From positions 1 through 6,626 of the forward strand of contig DGED01000024.1 in assembly GCA_002385755.1 (NCBI GenBank): a DNA stretch of 6,626 bases, written 5' to 3'. This DNA comes from Caryophanales bacterium UBA3935. GTDB taxonomy: Bacteria; Bacillota_I; Bacilli_A; ML615J-28; CAG-698. Both the position numbers and the translations under genes were made by a program. Of the stretch, positions 1 through 6,376 are shown one piece after another. The notes beneath the pieces are model-generated. The model searched no databases. It was not told the origin of the DNA and saw only the letters and a list, made by a program, of their open reading frames with translations. Every line of letters begins with the position of its first letter. Within the stretch, counting starts at the first letter, position 1.

Positions 1-17
1 CAAATAAAAGATTTTGT

Positions 18-46
18 TTGACATTTGGCGATTTCTTTAGTATAAT
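18..46 (+). promoter_or_regulatory. Sigma-A type promoter of the infC-rpmI-rplT operon
   Basis: A perfect TTGACA (-35) at 18-23 is followed after exactly 17 bp by a perfect TATAAT (-10) at 41-46. Transcription should start around 52-54 (GGG), giving an untranslated leader of about 180 nt before infC. A full-consensus housekeeping promoter fits a ribosomal-protein operon whose output is then trimmed by attenuation in the leader. Confidence 0.9.
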
Positions 47-77
47 AATACGGGAATAATGTATCATAGTGGAAAGA

Positions 78-195
78 AGAAGTGCCCACTTCTCACCCGA
101 TTGACTTGCGTTAATGGGTAAATGTCACTGTAAAAAGAGCGTAGTTTTTTTATGTGATTGAAAAGTGGGTAAATCGAACCCGCTTTTTTCTTTTT
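78..195 (+). ncRNA. L20-type ribosomal protein leader (attenuator) upstream of infC
   Basis: This structured leader lies between the promoter and infC. Seen in the sequence: a 6-bp hairpin 78-83/88-93; a bulged hairpin 95-102/113-119; a hairpin built on 125-128/154-157 plus an A/U-rich stem; and an intrinsic terminator with arms 161-170 and 178-187. Bases 84-91 can instead pair with 163-170 (8 bp, one G-U), which removes the terminator's 5' arm and encloses the two middle hairpins as a multi-branch junction. In Bacillus subtilis and relatives L20 binds such a leader and promotes premature termination. Assignment to that family (Rfam L20_leader) rests on position and foldable switch architecture; I could not run a covariance search. 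Confidence 0.7.
161..195 (+). terminator. Regulated intrinsic terminator inside the L20-type leader
   Basis: A 10-bp stem joins 161-170 to 178-187 (one G-U pair) around a 7-nt loop, followed by a T-rich run to 195. It sits 38 nt before the infC start, so readthrough here decides expression of the whole operon. Its 5' arm is shared with the antiterminator pairing to 84-91. Confidence 0.8.
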
Positions 196-215
196 ACTAT
201 GTAAAAATAACAGAA

Positions 216-225
216 GAGGAGGTGA
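216..225 (+). promoter_or_regulatory. Shine-Dalgarno site that fixes the infC start at ATT 233
   Basis: GAGGAGGTGA is a near-full complement to the 16S anti-SD. The in-frame TAG at 227-229 rules out any earlier start, and the ATT at 233 lies 7 nt after the site. The next conventional start in frame (TTG 299) has no SD nearby. Confidence 0.85.
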
Positions 226-232
226 ATAGTTT

Positions 233-772
233 ATTAGTAAATCGTTAGAACGGAAAAGCGAAGCTTTAATCAACGAAAACATTAAAGCTCCGGAAGTATT
301 GGTAGTTAATGAAAAGGGCGAATCTTTAGGAGTTAAACCAATTGACATAGCTCGCAGGATGGCCGAGGAAGTAAATTTGGATTTGGTTTGCGTCGCTCCG
401 AATGCGAAAATACCGGTTTGTCGCTTTATGGATTACAGTAAGTTCCGCTACGAACAACAAAGAAAGGCAAGAGAGTCGCGGAAGAATCAAAAGATTGTTA
501 CCCTTAAGGAAATTTGGGTTTCTCCGGTTATCAGCGCTAATGATTTTGAGACGAAATTGAAAAACGGACGGCGCTTTTTGTCCGAAGGAAACAAGTTGAA
601 AATCACGTTGCGTTTTGTTCGGAGAATGCGAATGTTAAGCAACGAAAATGACTACATGCAAATACTCAACAACTTTATTGAAAGAACGCAAGATATAGCT
701 TATGTTGAGTCGCGGCCATCTTTGGAAGGCAGAAACATGTCAGTTATTTTAAGTCCTAAAAAAGATAAATAG
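233..772 (+). CDS. infC: Translation initiation factor IF-3, AUU start
   Basis: IF3 binds the 30S subunit, keeps it apart from 50S and checks start-codon/initiator-tRNA pairing. The 179-residue product matches the family's usual length. The N-terminal domain (about 11-75) carries LINENIKAPEV, the VAPNAKIPVCRFMDY signature at 54-68 and the linker rich in E, R, K and Q. The C-terminal domain (about 88-179) ends in EGRNMSVILSPKKDK. I start it at ATT 233, not TTG 299: starting at TTG would drop about 22 residues including the conserved INE segment, and the only good SD (216-225) serves ATT. AUU starts are the known rule for infC and let IF3 repress itself. Odd: the usual FRGRE-like stretch of the C-domain reads FVRRM at 128-132. 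First gene of the operon; rpmI follows after 18 nt. Confidence 0.96.
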   Translation: MSKSLERKSEALINENIKAPEVLVVNEKGESLGVKPIDIARRMAEEVNLDLVCVAPNAKIPVCRFMDYSKFRYEQQRKARESRKNQKIVTLKEIWVSPVISANDFETKLKNGRRFLSEGNKLKITLRFVRRMRMLSNENDYMQILNNFIERTQDIAYVESRPSLEGRNMSVILSPKKDK

Positions 773-790
773 AAAAGGAAGTGTATTTTT

Positions 791-1000
791 ATGCCTAAAA
801 TGAAAACACATCAGGCCACGAAAAAAAGAATTAAAATTACCGCCAGCGGTGTGATTATGCGAGGCCGTCCGGGCACTAGTCATTTGGCGCCGGGTAAAAC
901 GCAAAAACGCATCCGTAAATTGAGAAAGCAGTCGGCTGTTTCCCGTTCCGATTTGGGTCGGATCAAGCAGCAGGTTGCGAATATTGCTCTGAATAAGTAG
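791..1000 (+). CDS. rpmI: 50S ribosomal protein L35
   Basis: L35 is a small basic structural protein of the large ribosomal subunit. The 69-residue product has the family start [15 protein letters not shown], the central [18 protein letters not shown] stretch (30-47) and a C-terminal part, [10 protein letters not shown]. It is a few residues longer than the common 64-66. ATG 791 is preceded by an AAAGGAAGTG SD at 774-783. It lies between infC and rplT, the standard order, with 18-nt and 14-nt gaps, so it is cotranscribed and falls under the same leader control. Confidence 0.97.
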   Translation: MPKMKTHQATKKRIKITASGVIMRGRPGTSHLAPGKTQKRIRKLRKQSAVSRSDLGRIKQQVANIALNK

Positions 1001-1014
1001 AAGGAGGAAAGTTT

Positions 1015-1374
1015 ATGCCAAGAACAAAAGGCGGAGTAGTTACGCGCAAAAGAAGAAAGAAAATATTGAAATTAGCAAAGGGCTATTATGGTTCCAAACA
1101 TACCCTTTACCGGACCGCTAACCAGCAGGTTATGAAATCTTTGGTTTACGCATATCGCGATCGCCGCAGGAGAAAAAGAGATTTTCGGCGTCTGTGGATC
1201 GCCCGGATTAACGCCGGGGCCCGGCTTAACGGTTTGTCATACAACCAGCTTATGCACGGGTTAAAAAAAGCGAAGATCGAAATCAACCGGAAAATGCTTG
1301 CCGATATCGCCGTTAACGACGCTACGGCTTTCTCCAGCATCTGCGATAAAGCAAAAAAACAACTTGCGAAATAA
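1015..1374 (+). CDS. rplT: 50S ribosomal protein L20
   Basis: L20 binds 23S rRNA early in 50S assembly and, in Bacillota, represses its own operon at the mRNA leader. The 119-residue product has the standard length. It begins [19 protein letters not shown], then a long basic helix with [20 protein letters not shown] (23-42) and [20 protein letters not shown] (46-65), then the globular C-terminal half with [20 protein letters not shown] (72-91), which is the part that recognises both 23S rRNA and the leader in studied species. AAGGAGG at 1001-1007 gives a strong SD. Last gene of the operon; a terminator begins at its stop codon. Confidence 0.98.
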   Translation: MPRTKGGVVTRKRRKKILKLAKGYYGSKHTLYRTANQQVMKSLVYAYRDRRRRKRDFRRLWIARINAGARLNGLSYNQLMHGLKKAKIEINRKMLADIAVNDATAFSSICDKAKKQLAK

Positions 1375-1399
1375 CACTGCGTTTTCGTGGTGTTTTTTT
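1374..1399 (+). terminator. Rho-independent terminator of the infC-rpmI-rplT operon
   Basis: The stem 1374-1381/1386-1393 (8 bp, two G-U pairs) has a TTTT loop and runs into seven T residues at 1393-1399. The first stem base is the last base of the rplT stop codon. Confidence 0.85.
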
Positions 1400-1440
1400 C
1401 TTATTAATGAATAAACTAATACCGGAAATCTTTTTCTCAA

Positions 1441-1469
1441 TTGCTTTTCCGCATTCGCTATGATATAAT
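1441..1469 (+). promoter_or_regulatory. Promoter of the membrane protein-kinase-flavoprotein operon
   Basis: There is a perfect TATAAT at 1464-1469 with a TG dinucleotide at 1461-1462, giving an extended -10 (TGATATAAT). A partial -35, TTGCTT, lies at 1441-1446 with a 17-bp spacer. The predicted start near 1476 leaves a leader of about 25 nt. It sits between the rplT terminator and the next gene, where a promoter is needed. Confidence 0.7.
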
Positions 1470-1501
1470 TAAATAAATTTAAGACCGATAAGGAATTAAA
1501 T

Positions 1502-2905
1502 ATGTTTAACAATCTTGCAAATATACTAGAAAGACCGAAAATGGTTCGTTTCAAACAATTATTTAAGTCTTACATCGACAGCGATTTTTACATTATAACT
1601 GTGATGGCGGCCGCCGTGTTAAATTGGAAATTACAGACGATGGCCGTCATTTTAACCGTAGGACTGATTCATTTTTTATTGATTCTATTATTTGACATCA
1701 ATCGGATACGGTTTATCCCGTTGGTCGCGGCCGCGATCATATCCCTGCGTTTGGAGAATATCCCCGATTATTTGTGGCCGGCCGTTGGGGCAAGTATTAT
1801 CGTTTTTCCGCTCCTTGTATACGATTTATATCGGAAAAAGGTCAATTATAATAATAAGATCTTTGTCGGAATGGTGTTTTTGCTAATCGCGATGGGTTTT
1901 TCTTTTGTTAACGCCCCGGACTTCATCACGCCGCTGATGGGATTTGCGATGATGTTTTTTTATACCTTTCTGTTCCTTTATTTTTTCAATAAAGTCACGG
2001 AAAAGGAAACGCTTGAGGAAAACCGACAGTATTTGGCCCGGTCGTTGAATTATATGGTGCTCGCGATCTTCGTCGAGGTTTTGCTTTTTATGATTGAAAC
2101 CAAAGCCTTTGCCGATCTGGCCGATTTTGTTTCCGATAAGAATATCAAGCTCGGTTGGGCGATAACGAATTTCATCGCCATGATTTTGCTGATGATTATC
2201 CCGTTATCGGTTTATTACTATATAAAAAACCAGAAAAAGCATTATCTCTTGCTTTTTGTTTTAATCGAGCTCGCGCTTTTATTTTTGATGATGTCGCGCG
2301 GCGCTTACCTGGCGATTTTAATTACGGCCATTCCCTTCGTGGTTAAATTCACGTCCGACATCAAGGACAAGGTGTTGTTCACGAAAATATTTCTAATTTC
2401 GTTCGCCGTGGTCCTGCTCATTACCCTAACGATTCTGATTCCGAAAGAAATAGTCAAGAATTATTTCGCCGCGCTTGACAAGCGGGGCATATCGCTAACC
2501 GGCCGGCAGATTCTTTATAAGATCGGAATCATTGTGTTCAAACAATACCCGCTTTTCGGCGGCGGCGTTTACACGTCGCAGTTTTATATTTCCCGCGTCT
2601 CCGAATCCGTTTATTATCATAACTACTTAATTCAGACTCTTGCCACAATCGGCATCATTGGGCTCGCGGCTTTCTTGTATTATCTGTATCAGATATTGCG
2701 GGGGGTAACGCGCAGGCACGATTACAATATTTACGTCTTTTTTATCGTTTTGAATATGATGGTTCACGGGCTCTTTGACACCACGTTTTATAATCCCTTG
2801 GTAATGGTGATGTTTTCGTGCATATTACCGTTGCTGAGCATGGAAAACAATAATCACGCGCCTCTTCCTTTGGCGCAAAAGGAGAAAAATAATGTTTGTA
2901 GTTAA
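1502..2905 (+). CDS. O-antigen ligase/polymerase-like (Wzy_C) multi-pass membrane protein
   Basis: A 467-residue, very hydrophobic protein with about 12-14 predicted membrane segments (roughly 28-64, 70-109, 119-163, 183-198, 217-282, 293-313, 379-446). Its second half carries O-antigen ligase/polymerase hallmarks: SRGAYLA after a membrane helix (265-271), then an outer loop with LTGR (332-335), FKQYPLFGGG (346-355), and YHNYLIQTLATIGIIG (372-387). Such proteins join or polymerise undecaprenyl-linked glycans outside the membrane; in Gram-positives they may act on capsule, exopolysaccharide or wall glycans, so the substrate here is unknown. The start ATG 1502 has AAGGA about 7 nt upstream; ATG 1541 is a weaker alternative. 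First gene of its operon; its 3' end overlaps the kinase gene by 14 nt in another frame. No glycosyltransferases are adjacent. Confidence 0.82.
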   Translation: MFNNLANILERPKMVRFKQLFKSYIDSDFYIITVMAAAVLNWKLQTMAVILTVGLIHFLLILLFDINRIRFIPLVAAAIISLRLENIPDYLWPAVGASIIVFPLLVYDLYRKKVNYNNKIFVGMVFLLIAMGFSFVNAPDFITPLMGFAMMFFYTFLFLYFFNKVTEKETLEENRQYLARSLNYMVLAIFVEVLLFMIETKAFADLADFVSDKNIKLGWAITNFIAMILLMIIPLSVYYYIKNQKKHYLLLFVLIELALLFLMMSRGAYLAILITAIPFVVKFTSDIKDKVLFTKIFLISFAVVLLITLTILIPKEIVKNYFAALDKRGISLTGRQILYKIGIIVFKQYPLFGGGVYTSQFYISRVSESVYYHNYLIQTLATIGIIGLAAFLYYLYQILRGVTRRHDYNIYVFFIVLNMMVHGLFDTTFYNPLVMVMFSCILPLLSMENNNHAPLPLAQKEKNNVCS

Positions 2906-4532
2906 GGTGCGAGGGGAGGAATATCGGTTCGACGAGAAAATCGTTCTTAAAGACCTCGCCAAGCAATTGGGCATTAAATGTTATGTTGCCACCGTCAACA
3001 ACCGGTTGCGAGAGTTAAATTATTATATTAATTACGACTGCGAAGTCGAGTTTTTGGACTTGGATAACTTTGACGCCGTCAGGGTTTACGAGACGAGCCT
3101 GCGTTATTTGATTATTATGGCGCTTGAGCGCCTTTACCCGGAAATCCGGGTCCGTTTCAGTCAAAGCGTGTCCCGCTCGCTCGCCTGTCATGTCGAGGGT
3201 ATCAAGGAAAAAGTAGACGCGAAATTTATCGAGACGCTGGAAGCGGAAATGCGCGCGATTGTCGCCGCTGATTACCATATCGAACGGAAAAAATTATCGC
3301 GGGAAGAAGCGAACAAGATTTACAGCGCCAAAGGCTATCACGACAAAAACGAGATTATTAAATACCGGACCGAAGACACGGTCAACGTTTACCAATGCCA
3401 GGATTATATCAATTATATGTTCGGTTACATGGTTCCCTCGACCGGTTACCTGGAGCGCTTTAAACTTCATTTGTATCACCCGAGTTTTATCGTCCAGTAT
3501 CCCCGTGCCGAGTTAGGAGGGAAAATCCCGCCGTTTGAGGATTCCCCGTCTTTCGGCCGGATGCTTCGCCAGGCGCGGGAGTGGTCCGCGCTTTGCGAAG
3601 CCGACACAATCGCTCACTTAAACAATCATGTCGAGAACAAAACCGTTGTCGATCTCGTGCAGATGTGCGAAATGAAGCATAATAATATGCTTGCGGAGCT
3701 GGGGCTGAAAATTAAGGAGGAAATCGGCGACATCCGCTTGATCGCAATCGCCGGCCCGTCGTGCGCGGGGAAAACCACGTTTTCCAAAAGACTGCGCATC
3801 GAACTTATGACCAGAGGCATTCGCCCGGTGCAAATATCGATCGACGATTATTATCTGAACCGCGAGCAGGCGCCGCTTGACGCCCACGGGAATCCCGACT
3901 TGGAGCATATCGAGGCCTTGGACATTGATTTGTTCAATCGGCATTTACTCGCCTTGGTTCAGGGAGAGGAAGTGGAGATCCCTCATTTTGATTTCCGTCT
4001 CGGCAAGCGCGTTCCCGGCTATAAATTGCAAATCGACGAGAAAACCCCGATTATTATCGAAGGAATTCACGCCTTGAACGAGCGGCTGACGGCCGCGATT
4101 CCCAAACACCAGAAGTTTAAAATCTATATCAGCCCGACGGCGCAGATCAATATCGATAACCACAACCCGATTATCGCGTCGGAAATCAGGATGTTGAGGA
4201 GAATCGTCCGCGACGCGAAATTCCGGAAAACCCCGCCGTCGGAGACGTTTTCGATGTGGGCTTCGGTACGGCGCGGGGAATTCACCTGGATCTATCCTTA
4301 CCAGGAAGAAGCGGATTATATCTTTAATTCCGAGCTGACTTACGAGCTTGGGGTCATGAAAAAATACGCCCTGCCCGTTTTGGAAAGCATCGATCGGAAC
4401 AACGAGTTTTTTATTCCCGCCAACCGGTTGGTCAAGTTTTTAAAATACTTCAAGGACATCGACGATGGTTTCGTTCCCTGCAACTCGTTGCTTAGGGAAT
4501 TTATCGGCGGGAGTTGTATATTAAGGAGGTAG
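2892..4532 (+). CDS. Nucleoside kinase: TGS domain plus uridine kinase/phosphoribulokinase-like domain
   Basis: A 546-residue protein of the long TGS-nucleoside-kinase type found in Bacillota and Thermotoga, not the short Udk. Residues 1-60 form a TGS-like beta-grasp, followed by a region (about 65-270) resembling the second domain of threonyl-tRNA synthetases. The P-loop kinase domain starts near 281: Walker A GPSCAGKTT at 288-296, SIDDYY at 316-321, a segment with HGNPDLEHIEALDIDLFN (332-349), Walker B-like IIIEGIHALN at 387-396 and an Arg-rich lid, RMLRRIVRDAKFR (433-445). It should transfer phosphate from ATP/GTP to a nucleoside, uridine being the commonest guess; specificity is not visible. 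An AAAAGGAG SD (2877-2884) lies inside the upstream gene, suggesting translational coupling. Confidence 0.88.
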   Translation: MFVVKVRGEEYRFDEKIVLKDLAKQLGIKCYVATVNNRLRELNYYINYDCEVEFLDLDNFDAVRVYETSLRYLIIMALERLYPEIRVRFSQSVSRSLACHVEGIKEKVDAKFIETLEAEMRAIVAADYHIERKKLSREEANKIYSAKGYHDKNEIIKYRTEDTVNVYQCQDYINYMFGYMVPSTGYLERFKLHLYHPSFIVQYPRAELGGKIPPFEDSPSFGRMLRQAREWSALCEADTIAHLNNHVENKTVVDLVQMCEMKHNNMLAELGLKIKEEIGDIRLIAIAGPSCAGKTTFSKRLRIELMTRGIRPVQISIDDYYLNREQAPLDAHGNPDLEHIEALDIDLFNRHLLALVQGEEVEIPHFDFRLGKRVPGYKLQIDEKTPIIIEGIHALNERLTAAIPKHQKFKIYISPTAQINIDNHNPIIASEIRMLRRIVRDAKFRKTPPSETFSMWASVRRGEFTWIYPYQEEADYIFNSELTYELGVMKKYALPVLESIDRNNEFFIPANRLVKFLKYFKDIDDGFVPCNSLLREFIGGSCILRR

Positions 4533-4536
4533 TTAA

Positions 4537-5028
4537 ATGAAAAATAACATTTATGATTTTTCCGAGAATATCTTTAAAATCGTCGGCAAGGATTCTGCTT
4601 TGCTCGCCGCGGGCACGATTTCAAACTTTAACGTTATGACCATCGGTTGGGCGACTTTGGGCGTGCTTTGGAGCAGGAACGTCTTGATTTGTTTCGTTCG
4701 CCCGTCCCGTTATACTTATGAGTTCATGGAAAAATCGGACGTGTTTACCGTTTCGTTTTACGACGAATCATACGACAATAAACTTCGTTATCTCGGCTCG
4801 CATAGCGGCCGCGACGAGGACAAAGTGAAAAAATGCAATCTCACCCCTGTGAAGGCCGGCGATGGGGTTACTTTCGAGGAAGCGCGGCTGACCTTTGTGT
4901 GCAAAAAATTATATTATCAGGATCTTGACAAGGATCTAATTCCCGCCGCGGTCAAGGTGCGTTATTATCCGAAAGATGACTATCACCGGGCGTACGTAGG
5001 CGAGATTATCGATTATCTGAAAAAATAA
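4537..5028 (+). CDS. Flavin reductase-like FMN-binding protein
   Basis: A 163-residue single-domain protein of the flavin reductase-like family (split-barrel FMN binders). Family features visible: FNVMTIGWATLGVLW at 31-45, where the Asn/Met-Thr stretch contacts the flavin phosphate; RPSRYTYEFME at 55-65; FTVSFYDE at 70-77; and SGRDEDKV at 90-97. It ends with YHRAYVGEIIDYL, the usual last strand. Members reduce free flavin with NAD(P)H or carry FMN for other redox reactions; the partner here is unknown. Its SD AAGGAGG overlaps the last codons and stop of the kinase gene, leaving 4 nt between genes, so it is the third cistron of the operon. A strong terminator begins inside its final codons. 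Confidence 0.88.
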   Translation: MKNNIYDFSENIFKIVGKDSALLAAGTISNFNVMTIGWATLGVLWSRNVLICFVRPSRYTYEFMEKSDVFTVSFYDESYDNKLRYLGSHSGRDEDKVKKCNLTPVKAGDGVTFEEARLTFVCKKLYYQDLDKDLIPAAVKVRYYPKDDYHRAYVGEIIDYLKK

Positions 5029-5055
5029 TTGGTTTTTCAGCCAATTATTTTTTTT
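5021..5055 (+). terminator. Rho-independent terminator of the three-gene operon
   Basis: A perfect 12-bp stem joins 5021-5032 and 5041-5052 around an 8-nt loop (5033-5040), with T residues through 5055. The 5' arm contains the last lysine codons and the TAA stop of the flavin reductase-like gene. Confidence 0.9.
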
Positions 5056-5059
5056 ATTT

Positions 5060-5089
5060 TTGGTTATGGCGTCGCCGATTGGTTAAAAT
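5060..5089 (+). promoter_or_regulatory. Possible weak promoter of the URO-D-like gene
   Basis: TAAAAT at 5084-5089 could be a -10 box, with TTGGTT at 5060-5065 as a poor -35 (18-bp spacer). It would place the RNA start only some 15-20 nt before the ATG. The support is mainly positional: a strong terminator stands just upstream, so the gene needs its own promoter or readthrough. Confidence 0.3.
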
Positions 5090-5113
5090 ATAAAAAAACG
5101 CGCGGTGAATGAG

Positions 5114-6094
5114 ATGACAAACGAGTTAATCAATAAACTTTTCGGCGACAGAAGGCCTTGGCCGTTGCTGATATATCCGGGAATTTCCCTGCTTAAAATC
5201 ACGCTTTCGGAATTACTTTCTTCCCCGTTAAACCAAGCGCTGGCGATGAAAACGATCGCCGATAAATGTTCCTTTAACGCCGTTATCGGCGTTATCGACG
5301 CGACAATCGAAGCAGAGGCTTTCGGGGCAAAAGTAAGTTTTTTCGAGGACCGCTTGCCGTATGTAAGCGGTCGGGTAAGGCCGGAGGAAATCAAGGGGTT
5401 GCGGGCGCGGGCTCTCGGCGCGGGGAGAGAGGAGATTATTCTTAAAGCCGCCGGCAAGGCGAAAGCGATAATCGACGAGCGCGCCGTTATCGCCGGGGTG
5501 AGCGGGCCGCTCACCGTCGCGAGGGAACTTTTGGGGGAAGCGGAAATAACGATTTTGGGGCATGAAAGACCGGAAGTTCTCGATAAACTCATTGAGAAAA
5601 TAACGCTCTATCTGAAAGAGTACGTGAGAGCGATAAAAGAATCCGGCGCGGATGGGATTTTTATCAACGAACCCGCCGCCGGCGAGGTTGACGCGGACTT
5701 GTGCGAGCGGTTTTCTTCCCGGCCGCTGCGAGAATTGGTCGCCGGCTGCATGGATCCCGGTTTTTTAGTCATCTATCATAATTGCGGGAACGTTTTGCTC
5801 GCGGCGGAAAGCATAGCGGGAATCGGCGCCGATATCTATCATTTTGGTCCCGGCGTTGACGTCAGGGAAATGTTAAAGGCGATGCCGCCGGGAAAGATCG
5901 TCATGGGAAATGTCGATCCAGACGCGTTCGCGAAAGAAGACGCCACCGCGATTATCCACGCTACCCGCGATTTGCTTTCGCGTTGCGTCGGCTATGATAA
6001 TTTTATCCTTTCCTCGGGTCGCGCGCTCCCGCCCGAAACGCCTTGGAAAAATATTGACGCCTTTTTCCGCGCCGCGGAAGTTTACGGGCGTTAA
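5114..6094 (+). CDS. URO-D superfamily protein, MtaA/CmuA-type methylcobamide methyltransferase-like
   Basis: A 326-residue protein of the uroporphyrinogen decarboxylase superfamily (TIM barrel). It lacks the MRQAGR motif of true HemE near its N-terminus (there RPWPLLIYPGIS), so I place it with the MtaA/MtbA/CmuA-like methyl-transfer branch. Visible signatures: GVSGPLTVAR (128-137), ADGIFINEPAAG (179-190), YHNCGN with the metal-ligand pair His222/Cys224, GADIYHFGPGVD (238-249), MGNVDPDAF (264-272) and the C-terminal LSSGRALPPETPWKNIDAFF. Family members usually have Cys after SSG as third zinc ligand; here it is Arg302. The start is chosen at ATG 5114 because GGTGA (5104-5108) is a plausible SD for it; GTG 5105 would add three residues and has no SD. 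No corrinoid protein or haem gene is adjacent, so substrate and even activity are open. Confidence 0.8.
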   Translation: MTNELINKLFGDRRPWPLLIYPGISLLKITLSELLSSPLNQALAMKTIADKCSFNAVIGVIDATIEAEAFGAKVSFFEDRLPYVSGRVRPEEIKGLRARALGAGREEIILKAAGKAKAIIDERAVIAGVSGPLTVARELLGEAEITILGHERPEVLDKLIEKITLYLKEYVRAIKESGADGIFINEPAAGEVDADLCERFSSRPLRELVAGCMDPGFLVIYHNCGNVLLAAESIAGIGADIYHFGPGVDVREMLKAMPPGKIVMGNVDPDAFAKEDATAIIHATRDLLSRCVGYDNFILSSGRALPPETPWKNIDAFFRAAEVYGR

Positions 6095-6126
6095 TTAGAA
6101 TAATCAAATAAAAATATTTAACTCAC

Positions 6127-6186
6127 AAAAAACAAGGCTATTTATGATCAAAGAGATAAGATATAATCATAAGTAACCTTGTTTTT
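6127..6186. terminator. Long palindrome, likely bidirectional terminator
   Basis: The outer arms 6128-6137 and 6177-6186 pair perfectly (10 bp, AAAAACAAGG with CCTTGTTTTT). After a small internal loop, 6142-6148 pairs with 6166-6172 (7 bp), closing a 17-nt loop. Each strand ends in a T run (five on plus; six on minus, 6132-6127). It lies between the URO-D-like gene and the convergent transposase remnant, so it could end transcripts from both sides. Confidence 0.7.
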
Positions 6187-6258
6187 ACTGTATTAGCATG
6201 ACAAAATAAGATGAGAAAAATCATCGGTTTTTTCGGGGTATTTCTTAGTTTTAAAAAA

Positions 6259-6376
6259 TTATTCTTGGCTTATTTTTCCCGTCAATATTTTCTCTATCTC
6301 CTCGGGGCTTATGTAGGTTAGTATTTTTTGAAAGATAAGAAGATAAATCTCTGTTTATTGATTTTTTTAATCCTTC
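6259..6376 (-). pseudogene. Possible frameshifted tail of the transposase
   Basis: Past the TGA at 6379-6377 the minus strand keeps coding-like character in shifting frames. The same frame gives EGLKKSINRDLSSYL (6376-6332), and another frame gives FQKILTYISPEEIEKILTGK before a TAA at 6261-6259. ISAs1 transposases normally continue some 20-30 residues beyond the point where this frame stops, with a basic stretch of this kind. I infer decay by a stop and at least one frameshift; chance open frames in AT-rich DNA remain possible. Confidence 0.35.

Larger units (their letters stand above)
6095..6376. other. AT-rich intergenic stretch between the URO-D-like gene and the transposase stop
   Basis: About 280 bases visibly richer in A/T than the genes before it. 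It holds the palindrome at 6127-6186, a weak second hairpin (6210-6214/6221-6225, with a T run at 6228-6233) and, on the minus strand, out-of-frame traces of the transposase C-terminus. I see no intact gene, tRNA or convincing promoter. No insertion-sequence terminal repeat could be identified because the other end of the element lies outside the window. Confidence 0.5.

Noticed and set aside
64..348. Minus-strand open frame of 94 codons across the leader and infC start
   Set aside because: It is opposite a structured leader and a certain gene, has low-complexity Lys/Leu/Ser-rich content and no recognisable domain or SD.
2892..3700. N-terminal half of the kinase as an active tRNA-editing domain
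   Set aside because: It resembles the second domain of threonyl-tRNA synthetases only in layout; the HxxxH metal motif of editing domains is not visible.
5083..5592. Minus-strand open frame of 169 codons opposite the URO-D-like gene
   Set aside because: It is an antisense shadow of a well-supported coding frame; the translation resembles no family I recognise.
5114..6094. Annotation as hemE (uroporphyrinogen decarboxylase)
   Set aside because: The MRQAGR signature of HemE is absent, the His-x-Cys metal motif typical of the methyltransferase branch is present, and no haem genes are nearby.
6139..6167. TATAAT at 6162-6167 as a promoter
   Set aside because: It lies within the palindrome, has no usable -35 at 16-18 bp spacing (TATTTA at 17 bp), and no gene follows on the plus strand.
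6210..6233. Second terminator after the palindrome
   Set aside because: The stem is only 5 bp with a 6-nt A-rich loop and two bases before the T run; too weak to call alone.
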